Assembly: GCF_004751985.1 (NCBI RefSeq)
Contig: NZ_CP038492.1
Location: forward strand, 930,001 to 994,000
Reading direction: 5' to 3'
DNA: 64,000 nt
From: Rhodophyticola sp. CCM32
Lineage (GTDB): Bacteria; Pseudomonadota; Alphaproteobacteria; Rhodobacterales; Rhodobacteraceae
Part shown: in pieces, positions 45,771-54,692 of the stretch
How positions within the stretch are numbered: the first letter of the stretch is position 1
Layout: every line of letters starts with the position of its first letter
Program-made: the position numbers and the translations under genes
The notes under the pieces: generated by a model
The model's database searches: none
What the model saw: the letters and a program-made list of their open reading frames with translations, nothing else
What the model was told of the DNA's origin: nothing

Positions 45771-46007
45771 TTGACGAGCGAATTTACTATCACGCGGGAA
45801 CAGATCGCTGGGGTTGTCCCCCGGCGCAATGATTGGATTTCCGGCCTTTTGCGAGCGCTGGAATTTAGGTTGAACCCAGACAAAGCGGGCCAAGTGCGAT
45901 TTTACCGCCTCGTCGATATTGTGGCCGCGTTGCGTGAGCGGGGTATCGGCGAAGAAATCGTTGACCAATTGATGTCTGGGACGAAGGAGCATGCCGATGC
46001 GCAGTGA
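45771..46007 (+). CDS. Small DNA-binding-like protein
   Basis: 78 residues from TTG 45771 (TSEFTITREQIAGVVPRRND WISGLLRALEFRLNPDKAGQ). The pattern looks like a short winged HTH (ITREQIAGVV ... FYRLVDIVAALRERG), as in small terminase-type or regulator proteins; the family is not identified. It overlaps the following gene by 11 bases, so both probably form one unit. Start codon uncertain. Confidence 0.45.
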   Translation: MTSEFTITREQIAGVVPRRNDWISGLLRALEFRLNPDKAGQVRFYRLVDIVAALRERGIGEEIVDQLMSGTKEHADAQ

Positions 46008-46434
46008 CGACGCAGAACGCGGACGCCAAAAGCTTGCTTCTATGGGTCCGTCTGAGCGGGCAAAGTTCGATGCAACTTTCAGCGATATCAAGGTAAGGCT
46101 CGCCGAACTGTACGGGGAGATTGATGAACTGGTTGTTTCCAATATCCAAGCAAGGGCAGCGATCAATCTCGACGTACAAGCCCGCGTAGCGGGTGCAACA
46201 CCCCTCTGTGCAATTGAAGACACGGCCCAGCAATTGGCGGACAGCGAGCCGTGGCTTGGCGCGTATATTGACAGTAAGAACGAGAAGCTGAAACGGCAAC
46301 TTGAGGCGAATGCACTGTCAGAGCTTCCGGCACATATGCGCATGTCCATGGAACGGAGCGGCAAGCTCGTTTCTCACTTGCAGAAGAAGGTGGATGAGGG
46401 ACTTGCAGACAGGCAGGCCCAGCGCCTCAACTAG
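45997..46434 (+). CDS. Helical protein of unknown function
   Basis: 145 residues from ATG 45997; AAGGAG is 8 bases upstream, better than the in-frame ATG 45991. Mostly helical and charged (RAKFDATFSDIKVRLAELYG EIDELV; SKNEKLKRQLEANAL). No recognised family. The final base of its TAG stop is the first base of IS copy 1, so the insertion did not change the protein. Possibly a pair with the small DNA-binding-like protein upstream. Confidence 0.5.
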   Translation: MRSDDAERGRQKLASMGPSERAKFDATFSDIKVRLAELYGEIDELVVSNIQARAAINLDVQARVAGATPLCAIEDTAQQLADSEPWLGAYIDSKNEKLKRQLEANALSELPAHMRMSMERSGKLVSHLQKKVDEGLADRQAQRLN

Positions 46435-47200
46435 GCAGCGGACTCATAAAACTGGCACCATAGCCTGACGGATGCGAGTTTGATCATCGCCAAGAAGTTG
46501 GCAGATGTCTTTTCGTATCGGGTGGCTATACGGCGGAAGGAAGCTTTGAGGCGGCCAAAGAACCGCTCGATCTTGTTGCGCTCGCGATAGATATCGACGT
46601 CGAACTCGGCGGGCAGTTTGCGGTTGGATTTGGACGGGATGACGTCGATGGCGCCCTGTTCCCAGATCATCTTGCGGATCGAATCCGCGTCATATGCCTT
46701 GTCAGCCAGAACGTATTGGCCAGGTTGCAGCCCGTCCAAAAGCTGTTCGCATGGGGGTGCATCGTGGGCTTGGCCCGGCGTCAGTTCATAGCGGATCGGC
46801 AACCCGTCCTGATTGGTAAGTGCATGTATTTTCGTGGTTAACCCACCCCGCGACCGGCCCATGCAACGACGCGGGTCGTTTTTTTGAGCGTCGCTGCAGA
46901 ATGGTGAACCCGAACCGATGTGCCATCCACCATCACGGTGTCGATATTGTGCGCATCGGCGACCGCCTCCATTACCCGATCCCAAATGCCCGCATAAGTC
47001 CATCGGTTGAAACGGTTGTAGATCGTTGTGTAGGGGCCGTATTGATCGGGCAAATCGCGCCACGGGATGCCTGTGCGCAAGACATAGAAGATGCCATTGA
47101 TCACACGCCGATCATCGACACGCTTAACCCCTCGGCTGTTATTTGGGAGCACTGCTTTGATGAACTCCCACTCCAAATCGCTCAAATCTGACCGCGCCAT
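46431..47200 (-). CDS. IS5-family transposase (two frames), copy 1
   Basis: The first frame (start MARSDLSDLEWEFIKAVLPN at 47200) contains the N-terminal DUF4096-type domain and the first catalytic Asp (TVMVDGTSV). The second (KNDPRRCMGRSRGGLTTKIH ... LADKAYDADSIRKMI ... NKIERFFGRLKASFRRIATR) holds the second Asp and the Glu of the DDE triad. A run of seven T/A at 46875-46881 at the overlap is a slippery site for programmed frameshifting into one protein. The stop codon is completed by the host TA plus one flanking base (TAG here). Confidence 0.88.
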
Positions 47201-47279
47201 TCCACTGCTCCGCATATTGTCTTGCGGGAAATGAATCATAACAGGCTGGAAACGTGAAGCTCTTTGTAAGTACGCTGCC
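46434..47279 (-). mobile_element. IS5-family element, copy 1
   Basis: 846 bp with terminal inverted repeats GGCAGCG / CGCTGCC and TA on both sides as target duplication. One transposase split over two frames (IS427-like organisation). The insertion site is the centre of a short palindrome (TCAAC-TA-GTTGA). Confidence 0.9.
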
Positions 47280-47539
47280 TAGTTGAAGAATAGCCCAGTT
47301 GATCCTTTCTCCGACGGCTGGGCGATGCGAGGGAAGCCGAGTGCGACCGTCAAAGGTCATGGCTACTTGGCCCGGCGACAGGTGGACTTGGGCTTGCTTC
47401 CAATGTGAGGTCTTCCTGTTGCCGACTTCCCTCACAACTGAATATCCCAGCGTTAATGGCGCGTGCGCTGGGGTCCCGATTTAGCGCCTTCCCCATATCC
47501 TTGGACCCGACGAACAGGAGTAATCATCATGGAAGTATA

Positions 47540-47890
47540 ATGACACAATACCAACCAACAGACCCCGCACACACCCGCGCCTTTGAATGCGCTCTGCATG
47601 ACCATCGTACCGTACTTTGGGAGCTTCTGACGTGCGCAGAGGCCCTGCAAGACGCAGTGTATGAGGCCCTTAGCGACACGGATGTCGAGGGGGTGGAAAT
47701 AGCTATGGCACAGCTTGAAACAGCGCTGGGCTGTGGAACCGAAGCAGCGGTGGTCGCGGCAAAAATGGCGGGCTTTCATCAGGCTGGTGACGCGCGCTGG
47801 TACACAGCATTGGAAGGTGACTGCGCTTTCCTCAATGTCCCGCAAGCACTTCTGTCAGACCATCTGAAATCAGTTGCCGACGCCATTTGA
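47540..47890 (+). CDS. Hypothetical protein inside the transposon
   Basis: 116 residues from ATG 47540 (MTQYQPTDPAHTRAFECALH DH), GGAAG just upstream; an in-frame extension to 47405 has no support. Acidic, helical, probably a small bundle (LWELLTCAEALQDAVYEALS; VEIAMAQLETALGCGTEAAV). No known family. It lies between IS copy 1 and a strong hairpin. The 260 bases before it (47280-47539) show no gene that I can support. Confidence 0.5.
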   Translation: MTQYQPTDPAHTRAFECALHDHRTVLWELLTCAEALQDAVYEALSDTDVEGVEIAMAQLETALGCGTEAAVVAAKMAGFHQAGDARWYTALEGDCAFLNVPQALLSDHLKSVADAI

Positions 47891-47956
47891 TCGGCACCCA
47901 ATTTAGGTCATGACCCGTTACCTTTATTGGATTTCCAGAATCTATCATAAAAAAGA

Positions 47957-47994
47957 AAAACGGGCGCGGCCCAACCAAACAGCCGCACCCGTTT
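47957..47994. terminator. Strong hairpin terminator
   Basis: AAACGGGCGCGGC pairs with GCCGCACCCGTTT (one mismatch) round an 11-base loop. The minus strand has a long T-rich tail (CGTTTTTCTTTTTT), so it is best as a minus-strand terminator but may also end the hypothetical gene. Confidence 0.7.
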
Positions 47995-48082
47995 AGTACA
48001 GGAACTTATGGGATTAATATCCCATGTTTTTCCTGAAATTTCAATCTTTAACGGTCCCAAAAGGGCCATTACAGGAACCATT

Positions 48083-48250
48083 ATGAATGTTGTATCAATG
48101 AGAGCCTCGCGGCTCTCCGAACCCGCACGCGTACGCGGCATCGACAATAACTCCTCAGAAACCCAGATCAGTGAAGAGATCAAAAGGCTGCTCAAAACCA
48201 AGCCAGATCGAACCGAAAAGAAGAGAGCAATCGATCAACTGGTACAGGGC
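48083..48250 (+). pseudogene. Short gene truncated by IS remnant
   Basis: From ATG 48083 (AGGAA upstream) the frame reads MNVVSMRASRLSEPARVRGI DNNSSETQISEEIKRLLKTK ... AIDQLVQG, a basic, helical, protein-like sequence. After ~56 codons it runs into the IS5-type remnant. Unknown family. Confidence 0.4.
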
Positions 48251-48850
48251 TTTATTCCCCTGTCATTAAGGGCTTCGCGGAACCAGTCGGCGTCATAGCC
48301 TCGATCTCCCAGCAGCCAGTCAGCCGATGGCAGACTGTTCACCAGAGCCCTGGCGCCCGTGTAATCGCTCACCTGCCCAGCGGATATGAAGAAGCGGATG
48401 GGGCGTCCCAGACTGTCAGTAACAGCGTGCAGTTTCGTATTCATACCACCCTTGGTGCGCCCTATCAGCCTGCCACGCCCCCCTTTTTCAACCGCAGGCT
48501 GGAAGCCGTGCGGTGCGCTTTGAGGTATGTTGCGTCAATCATGATGGCCTTATGATCGGTTCCCTGCGCAGCCAGCCCGTTCATGATCCGAGCGAACACA
48601 CCCATATCGCTCCATCGTTTCCAGCGATTGTACAGTGTCTTTGGCGGCCCATATTCGCGCGGCGCATCGGACCAACGTAACCCATTGCGATTGATGAAGA
48701 TAATTCCACTCAGAACGCGTCGATCATCAACCCTCGGCTTACCATGGCTCTTTGGAAAGTAAGGCTGAAGCCGCGCCATCTGCTCGTCAGTCAACCAGAA
48801 TAGATTGCTCATGTTATACCCCTGAAACTCACGGGTATGAATCACGCAGG
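48243..48850 (-). mobile_element. Second IS5-family element, 3'-truncated remnant
   Basis: The transposase is in two frames: 48812-48465 (MSNLFWLTDEQMARLQPYFP ... MIDATYLKAHRTASSLRLKK) and 48444 downward (NTKLHAVTDSLGRPIRFFIS ... GDRGYDADWFREALNDRGIK). It stops abruptly after GIKPC near 48243, so the ~65 C-terminal residues with the DDE glutamate and the left IS end are missing. It differs from the flanking IS copies and must be older. The exact right end is not determined. Confidence 0.75.
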
Positions 48851-48979
48851 CGGGATGACGGCAACCAAATTAATAGGTCCAGAACCTAGCCAAGAAACAC
48901 TTTTAGGTGTATTCTGTTATGACAACTAATTGCAAATTTGCGAAGACTTAGGTTGTCTTTAAATTGCATATTCAGGAGT

Positions 48980-49489
48980 ATGGAATTGGATTTAAAGGTT
49001 TTTATTGGCGGGCCAATTCAATACGCCATTGCTGGCGGCGAATTCCAGCGCGAGTTGAAAGTATTAATTGAAGAGGTCCTGAGCACCATCGAGCGCGCTG
49101 GATACCAGGTCTTCTCTGCGCATCGCTTCGAGAAGTTTGGCGAACTTGATGTCGACGGCCAACACTTTGAGGTCACGCAACGCGATTTTGCGTGGATGCA
49201 GTCGTGCGATGTATTCATGGCGATCTTGCCGAACGAAGCGCCTGGCGTGTCTATACGAACTGACGGCACTTGCGTCGAACTTGGTTGGGCTTCGTCTCTT
49301 GGACGCCCCATCATCATCGTGCGTGACCTCGACACTGGGCACAGCCATTTAATTAAGGGCTTAGGTTCAGTTGCGCGGGTGGAGGAGATTGCTCTCTCCA
49401 CTGTGTTGCAAGACCCCGAGGTTGCCGTTTCGGCGATAGAGAGCGTGGCGCGGGTGGCGGTAGAGCCGCCGCGGGACCCGGTGCAATGA
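48980..49489 (+). CDS. Nucleoside 2-deoxyribosyltransferase-fold hydrolase (BlsM/MilB-like)
   Basis: 169 residues from ATG 48980 (TTG 48986 has better ribosome-site spacing after AGGAG). KVFIGGPIQYAI at 6-17, SAHRFEKFGEL at 46-56, CDVFMAILPNEAPG at 76-89 and DGTCVELGWASSLGRPIIIV at 95-114, with catalytic Glu100, fit the NDT superfamily. The spacing of GGP...SAHR-x-E-x-x-G...D-V-F-x-A...GT-x-V-E-x-GWA-S is that of the CMP N-glycosidases MilB and BlsM, which free cytosine from (hydroxymethyl-)CMP. The next genes are the same as in those pathways, so a CMP-type hydrolase is the best guess. Overlaps the radical SAM start (ATGA). Confidence 0.75.
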   Translation: MELDLKVFIGGPIQYAIAGGEFQRELKVLIEEVLSTIERAGYQVFSAHRFEKFGELDVDGQHFEVTQRDFAWMQSCDVFMAILPNEAPGVSIRTDGTCVELGWASSLGRPIIIVRDLDTGHSHLIKGLGSVARVEEIALSTVLQDPEVAVSAIESVARVAVEPPRDPVQ

Positions 49490-50466
49490 GGGAGAAGTAT
49501 CTCTTCGTCCGAATCCTTGAGGCCTGCAATGCCAACTGTTTCATGTGCGATTTTGCCTTGTCGAAAGACCGTTACCGCTTCACTCCAGCGGAGCTCTCAA
49601 CGTTCCTGGTCGAAGCAGAGCGATACGGGGTAAAATATGTCAGGTTGACCGGTGGCGAACCTCTTATTCATCCAGACATTTGCGAGTTGGTCGAGATCAT
49701 TTCCAGTGCTGGTATGAAGAGTTCGATAATTACTAATGGCTCCGCATTACCGTCTCGAATAAACGCACTTGCCAAGAGCGGGCTTTACCAGATTATCGTC
49801 AGCATTGATGGGCTCGACAGCTCTCATGACGATATCCGCGGTTTCGCTGGCCTTTTCAACCGTTGCGCGGAAGGCCTGACGAAAGCCAAGTCATTAGGTA
49901 TGAGAACGAGGGTGAACACCGTGGTGGGCCCGCACAACTACCGCGACATGCCGGCCTTGCAACGTATTCTGACCGATCTCGGCGTCGATCAGTGGGAACT
50001 CTCCGCAATTAAGTTGGATCGGCACATTGCCTACAGTGATAGGCAGGACGTCATCACCGTTTGTGAGCCAATCTACAAATCTCCCCCTGGATTGCTGGTA
50101 CCGACCGGTCACCGATTCTACGGCGAGACCCGCGAAGCACAAAACGCCTTCTTTAATCTCGGCACTTGCCCGAAGCCTAGCGGTCAGCGGTGCAACCTAA
50201 TGGGCGACGTAATCTACTTCGACCCCAAAGTAGACCGTGCCTTTGGCTGCAGCTTGCTGCCGCACCGCACAGGAGACGGTAAGGCCAATGGCGCGATCAT
50301 TCGTACTCCGGATGGCGCTTGGTCTCTGAATTCTTCGGCTTGGCTTGATCATGTGAGCCACTACGCCTCGACAGGGCACCGTGGTTGCAAGGGCTGCTCA
50401 ACAACGGCGGCAGGTTATAGCGATGCGGTAGATACGGGCGACGAGATAGCGGACCTCGCCTTCTGA
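49486..50466 (+). CDS. Radical SAM enzyme, cytosylglucuronate decarboxylase-like (BlsE/MilG type)
   Basis: 326 residues. The [4Fe-4S]-SAM cluster motif is C14-NAN-C18-FM-C21, followed by LTGGEPL at 55-61. Further cysteines at 228, 236, 255, 301 and 304 (CKGCSTTAAGYSD) could bind an auxiliary cluster, as in SPASM-type enzymes. The overall pattern (LFVRILEACNANCFMCDFAL; TRVNTVVGPHNYRDMP; WELSAIKLDRHI) agrees with BlsE, which decarboxylates cytosylglucuronic acid in blasticidin S synthesis. The match is from memory of the family, not a search, but the flanking genes support it. Operon position two; 25 bases before the aminotransferase gene. Confidence 0.75.
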   Translation: MREKYLFVRILEACNANCFMCDFALSKDRYRFTPAELSTFLVEAERYGVKYVRLTGGEPLIHPDICELVEIISSAGMKSSIITNGSALPSRINALAKSGLYQIIVSIDGLDSSHDDIRGFAGLFNRCAEGLTKAKSLGMRTRVNTVVGPHNYRDMPALQRILTDLGVDQWELSAIKLDRHIAYSDRQDVITVCEPIYKSPPGLLVPTGHRFYGETREAQNAFFNLGTCPKPSGQRCNLMGDVIYFDPKVDRAFGCSLLPHRTGDGKANGAIIRTPDGAWSLNSSAWLDHVSHYASTGHRGCKGCSTTAAGYSDAVDTGDEIADLAF

Positions 50467-50491
50467 ACCAAAAATTCTGGGAAAACACTCG

Positions 50492-51715
50492 ATGCGACAA
50501 AAGACCACCGACCCAATTTTCCAAGCCGATGAAGGTCTTGCAATTCATGGGGGCACTCCCGCACGTGCCGAGGCAATCTTTACCGGTGTTTGGCCATCAA
50601 ATAATGCGCGCGCTCAGGTTGCTGAGATGATGAACTCGGGGCTACTTTCGAATTACTATTCTGGTCCATGGGCGCGAAAGTTTGAACGTGCCTTTGCTGC
50701 CTATTTTGGTCCGGAGTATCGAGGCGTTTCTGTCAACTCCGGCACATCGGCGCTGCACCTTGCACTGACAGCTGCGGACATTGGCTCGGGTGATGAGGTC
50801 ATCGTCCCGGCATTCTGTTTCGTCGCGGCGGTGACAGCCATCGTCCAGAATGGCGCTATTCCTGTGATCTGCGATGCCGAACCCGCTTCACTGACAATGT
50901 CCGCCGACCGGATCAAGGAGTTGATTACTCCGCGTACTAAAGCCGTTCTGGTCGTACACTTCTGGGGCCACCCTGCAGAGATGGATGCCATCACCAAGCT
51001 CTGCCATGATAATGGCGTGAACCTAATCGAAGACTGTGCGCAGGCCTTCGGCGCGCAGGTTCTTGGTCAATCTGTCGGCACCTTTAGTGATTTCGTAACC
51101 TACGCCTTTTCGGTGCGCAAACACATCTCTTGCGGCGAAGGCGGCATGGTCATGTGCAATGGCGAAGCGCATCACGAGCGATTGCGCGTGCTGGCTAACT
51201 ACGGCAAGGGTCCAGATTGGGATGACTACGACAGCGCCGGTTTCAGCTACAGAATGGCGGAGTTTCCAGCCATTGTGGGCCTAGATGGACTTGCGCGCCT
51301 CGATGACGAGATCGCTGCGCGTCAATATGCCGGTGATTGCTACGCCCAAGTTCTGCCCCGCGAAGGGCTGGAGCCTGTGGTCGACCCAGCCTGGGGTAGA
51401 AGTGCTTTTTTCAAGTGTCCGGTCATGGTGCCGGATTCCGCAAAGAAAATCCGCGGGGAACTAGTCAAGGCCATTGGTGCTGAGAACATTAGCTGCCGCA
51501 TCCCGCACCGCCCGCTTTTCCGGATTGAATGGTTGAATGCCTACCTTCAAGAAAAAGGTGCCTTGATGACTGCTGACGACTGCCCGATCGCTCGTGATGC
51601 CCATCCCCGCCTTATCGAGCTCGAAACAGGGCCCCATCTTCCTCCTCCAGAGGTCGCCGTAAGCTGCGAAGGAGCACTCAAAGTCTGGCGCCACTTTGCC
51701 AATTCGGGCTCGTAA
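50492..51715 (+). CDS. DegT/DnrJ/EryC1/StrS sugar aminotransferase
   Basis: 407 residues. PLP fold type I: SGTSALHLALTAADIGSGDEV IVPAF near 83-107, LIEDCAQAFGA with Asp181, and the Schiff-base lysine K210 in AFSVRKHISCGEGGMV. Family members move an amino group to a keto-sugar. In blasticidin S synthesis a related enzyme (BlsH) aminates C4' of the hexose after the BlsE step, so the same role is proposed here: amination of the 4'-keto hexosyl-cytosine. The C-terminal domain (PHRPLFRIEWLNAYLQEKGA) is complete. Six bases separate it from the next gene. Confidence 0.88.
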   Translation: MRQKTTDPIFQADEGLAIHGGTPARAEAIFTGVWPSNNARAQVAEMMNSGLLSNYYSGPWARKFERAFAAYFGPEYRGVSVNSGTSALHLALTAADIGSGDEVIVPAFCFVAAVTAIVQNGAIPVICDAEPASLTMSADRIKELITPRTKAVLVVHFWGHPAEMDAITKLCHDNGVNLIEDCAQAFGAQVLGQSVGTFSDFVTYAFSVRKHISCGEGGMVMCNGEAHHERLRVLANYGKGPDWDDYDSAGFSYRMAEFPAIVGLDGLARLDDEIAARQYAGDCYAQVLPREGLEPVVDPAWGRSAFFKCPVMVPDSAKKIRGELVKAIGAENISCRIPHRPLFRIEWLNAYLQEKGALMTADDCPIARDAHPRLIELETGPHLPPPEVAVSCEGALKVWRHFANSGS

Positions 51716-51721
51716 ACCCTT

Positions 51722-52855
51722 ATGTCCCGCCCCCTATCACGCACTGCTAAGACACTCGTCATTGCTGCCTGCCACTTTGGCTGGGGCAGTCTTGGCAAGC
51801 TCAGGCTGATACTCGAAGAGCTTCCGCCGCATCGGTTGATACTGTACGATATGCCGCCGATGACCACAAAAATCCTTTCGCTAGAAGCTATGCACCACGA
51901 GATTGTCAGCAGTCCGCCCGCGACAGCTGACGCTGCACTCGTCATTAATGATCCAGGCCAGGCCAATGCTTTGGTCGGCCTTGGCCTCGCTGTCGTCTAC
52001 GTCGACAGTCTGCCTTATATGTGGGCGAGCGTGGATGAAGTGCCCGCGGCCGGTACCACTGTTGTCTACTGCGCGCAGCGATACCCGAAGGATGTGCTGC
52101 CGCTCGCCGCCTGCCTTGCCTCACGGCCAGATTTGCGCTGGGTTGATCCTATAGTCCCAGGCTCGCACCGCCGGACGGGCGGAGCAGGAGTGTTGGTCAA
52201 CGTTGGCGGGGTGCACAGCCACCTTTCGGGAGATAACACGTTCGACTATGTGGAGCTTGTGTTGCCTGGTGTCCTCGACGGTCTCGCGGAAGCCGGGGTG
52301 CAGGTGGCTGGTGTGTGCGGCAACATCGGTGGCGACTGGGAGGCTGAGGTGAAAGTGCGCTTCGGTAATGCTGTCGCCACTGGCGTGCAGAGCGGTTCTG
52401 TCTTTGAGCGTCTTCTCAAGAGCTGCGACTTGTTGGTGACATCGCCCGGCAGTACCACTGTCTTGCATGCGATGCAGATCGACTTGCCTACACTGCTTCT
52501 TCCGCCGCAGAATCTCAGCCAAATACTGAACGCGCAGCTCTACCTTAGGGCCGACAGCACTGCCTTTTCGTGGCCCGAAAGCGTGCTCTCGATGCCCTCA
52601 ATTGCCGCGCTGCGACCCATGGGCGAAGAAGCCGTCGTTCATGCCATCTACTCTGCCCTTTCCAAGGCTCGGCGGGATGAGTTGCTTAGTAATGAGACCA
52701 CTGAATACCTGCGTAGCGCATTCAACCCGATTCAAGCCGAAGGTCACACCTGCACTTTCTTCGACCGCGATGGAGCCCGTGGAGCACACCAGGTGGCGCA
52801 GATCGTGCGGCAGGTTTGCCTCGCTCCTTTTGCGTTTACCAAAGGATCTTCCTGA
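51722..52855 (+). CDS. GT-B glycosyltransferase, cytosylglucuronate-synthase-like
   Basis: 377 residues. Two Rossmann-like halves: VIAACHFGWGSLGKLRLILE at the N-terminus and GVLVNVGGVHSHLSG ... CDLLVTSPGSTTVLHAMQ ... LPTLLLPPQNLSQILNAQLY in the C-terminal nucleotide-sugar domain. The 'SPGxTT-x-x-x-A' loop is that of MurG/UGT-like enzymes. The likely counterpart in known pathways is BlsD/MilC, which joins free cytosine and UDP-glucuronic acid. Together with the NDT hydrolase (cytosine source) and the radical SAM enzyme (next step), this is the expected third partner. Assignment by context and fold, moderate confidence. Confidence 0.7.
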   Translation: MSRPLSRTAKTLVIAACHFGWGSLGKLRLILEELPPHRLILYDMPPMTTKILSLEAMHHEIVSSPPATADAALVINDPGQANALVGLGLAVVYVDSLPYMWASVDEVPAAGTTVVYCAQRYPKDVLPLAACLASRPDLRWVDPIVPGSHRRTGGAGVLVNVGGVHSHLSGDNTFDYVELVLPGVLDGLAEAGVQVAGVCGNIGGDWEAEVKVRFGNAVATGVQSGSVFERLLKSCDLLVTSPGSTTVLHAMQIDLPTLLLPPQNLSQILNAQLYLRADSTAFSWPESVLSMPSIAALRPMGEEAVVHAIYSALSKARRDELLSNETTEYLRSAFNPIQAEGHTCTFFDRDGARGAHQVAQIVRQVCLAPFAFTKGSS

Positions 52856-52858
52856 GCC

Positions 52859-53869
52859 ATGGGCGACCGCGATATCGTGCTGGTAATTCGCCACCATGGC
52901 TTGGGTGACCTGATGACGGCACAACCGGCGCTGCGGGCGTTGCGGCGCGCCTACCCAAACCACTGGCTCGTTACGACCTGCCCATCTTGGCTATGCGATT
53001 TGGCGCGGCGCCTAGAGTGCGCGGATGAGTTCATTCAAGACCAACCGCATAAAGGCACTATCGGTCCGACCGATCATCAGGCTGCCGACCCCGAAATCCT
53101 AGCAAAAGTTTCCGCGCTTAAGGGCCGAGTGGACCGGCTTGTCTCGCTCCGCACCCCTGGGCCCGAATTGTTGCCGCTGATCGATGCAGTCTCACCTAAG
53201 CACGTTCTGAGTTATCGTTACCCCTTGTTACCCCAAGCTCGGACCTCTCCTGACCTCGATTTTGCCGACCCCATTCATACTCGCTGGGCACGGCTGTTGA
53301 TCAAGTGGGATGTCCATCCGAATCCTAAAGAACTGTTTTTACGTGAACTGCAGCCGCTCAATCCTAGCGCTCCTGTAATTATTCATACCGGCGCTGGTAG
53401 CCCCGCCCGGTTGTGGCCGGAGGATCGTTGGGCTGAGGTCATCCAATGGCTTGCCGCGGACGGTTGGGGGGTCTTACTCACGGGTACCGAGCGCGAAAGG
53501 GCGCGCATCACCAGAATTGCAGAACTTGCGCTGCTGAGTGAGCAGTGCATTGCTGCGGGCGAAACGACGGCCTGTGGCATGCTGGACCTTGTCGCTGGTG
53601 CCACCTGTGTCGTCTCAGTCGACAGCGGCGTAGCGCATTTGGCTACTGCCCTGCGCACCCGTGCAGTGACGCTTTTCGGCCCAGTCCCGCCTGCCTGCTG
53701 GGGTCCCCCGGCGCAATGCACAGAACACATGACGCTCTGGACCGGGCAGGAGAATAATCCTTATGGAGAGACTACGGACAAAGGGCTGCTTCAAATCTGG
53801 CCGCAAGACGTGACCGAAGCACTGAGGCAGGCATTGAGCTTCGTTCGGCCTGAATCTCATGCCGTCTAA
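52859..53869 (+). CDS. GT9 (heptosyltransferase-type) glycosyltransferase
   Basis: 336 residues. VLVIRHHGLGDLMTAQPALR at the N-terminus and PVIIHTGAGSPARLWPEDRW AEV, LTGTERE, and VVSVDSGVAHLATALRTRAV TLFGP in the C-terminal half are the GT9/ADP-heptose:LPS heptosyltransferase signature, including the D-S-G-x-x-H acceptor of the nucleotide-sugar. No known blasticidin-type pathway uses a GT9 enzyme, so a decoration of the nucleoside with heptose or another sugar is inferred. Overlaps the surE-like gene by 11 bases. Confidence 0.82.
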   Translation: MGDRDIVLVIRHHGLGDLMTAQPALRALRRAYPNHWLVTTCPSWLCDLARRLECADEFIQDQPHKGTIGPTDHQAADPEILAKVSALKGRVDRLVSLRTPGPELLPLIDAVSPKHVLSYRYPLLPQARTSPDLDFADPIHTRWARLLIKWDVHPNPKELFLRELQPLNPSAPVIIHTGAGSPARLWPEDRWAEVIQWLAADGWGVLLTGTERERARITRIAELALLSEQCIAAGETTACGMLDLVAGATCVVSVDSGVAHLATALRTRAVTLFGPVPPACWGPPAQCTEHMTLWTGQENNPYGETTDKGLLQIWPQDVTEALRQALSFVRPESHAV

Positions 53870-54692
53870 CCCGCCGCTCATCCTTGTGACGAACGACGAT
53901 GGGCCGGATACGCCCGGTCTTCTGGCCGCTGTCGAGGTAGCGCGGCGGTTGGGTGAGCCGCTGGTTGTCTGCCCAACCGAGAACCAGACTTGCATGTCGC
54001 GCGCATACTTGCGGCATCCGAATGCGGGCGCGATCAACCCACACCACTTCCCAACTTCGGGCGGTGACGTAGCTGGCTATACTGTTTCGGGCGCGCCTTG
54101 TCAGGTCGTCTCGCACGCACTTATAGAACTAGCGCCACGTCAGCCAGATATCTGCTTGTGTGGCATCAACAAAGGCGAGAACCTGGGCTATACAGTGCAC
54201 TTGAGCGGGACGGTCGCGGCGGCGGCAGAGGCGGCCAACCACGGCGTGCCCGGCTTGGCCGTGAGCTTGGGAGACGATGGCGCTCATTTCGGGGTCGCAT
54301 TGGACCACTCCCTTTGGGCCTACCCTATTGACGTTACCACCGAGCTTGTACTCTTGGCACTAAAACACGGACTCGGCCCGGGCGTCTCTTGCCTTAACGT
54401 CAACATCCCGAGCGACGCCGAAGCAAGTGCCGGCTGGCGTGTCTGTCCGCAAAGCTCAATGGACCCTTACCGCCCACAAGCACCAGGCGTCCGCGATCTG
54501 GCTGCGCCGCACCAATTCACCTTCGCCGCGGCCTACACCGAAGACCAGATCGTGGAAGGTTCCGATCTGGACGTTTTCTGGCGCCAGCGGAGCGTTGCCG
54601 TTACCCCGCTCGCCTTCGATCTCACCGCGAGAGGCAGCGGTGGCAACGTTGTTCAGCCATTCGCAAACCTACCTTCAGGTCAAAGGTTATGA
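53859..54692 (+). CDS. SurE-like 5'/3'-nucleotidase
   Basis: 277 residues. VTNDDGPDTPGLLAAVEVAR with the metal pair D13-D14, NQTCMSRAY, and CGINKGENLGYTVHLSGTVA AAAEAANHGVPGLAVS are the SurE motifs. SurE removes phosphate from nucleoside monophosphates. Within this cluster it could act on a phosphorylated nucleoside intermediate or product, a possible self-protection or release step. The C-terminal part (SSMDPYRPQAPGVRDLAAPH) is longer than in housekeeping SurE. This is a second, mobile-element copy of the family and is not linked to pcm or rpoS as the core surE often is. Confidence 0.85.
   Translation: MPSNPPLILVTNDDGPDTPGLLAAVEVARRLGEPLVVCPTENQTCMSRAYLRHPNAGAINPHHFPTSGGDVAGYTVSGAPCQVVSHALIELAPRQPDICLCGINKGENLGYTVHLSGTVAAAAEAANHGVPGLAVSLGDDGAHFGVALDHSLWAYPIDVTTELVLLALKHGLGPGVSCLNVNIPSDAEASAGWRVCPQSSMDPYRPQAPGVRDLAAPHQFTFAAAYTEDQIVEGSDLDVFWRQRSVAVTPLAFDLTARGSGGNVVQPFANLPSGQRL

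Noticed and set aside
45617..45832. 71-codon plus-strand frame
   Set aside because: No ribosome site or protein-like pattern; overlaps the better supported 45771 gene.
47139..47435. 98-codon minus-strand frame crossing the right end of IS copy 1
   Set aside because: Chimera of IS and flanking DNA with no known domain.
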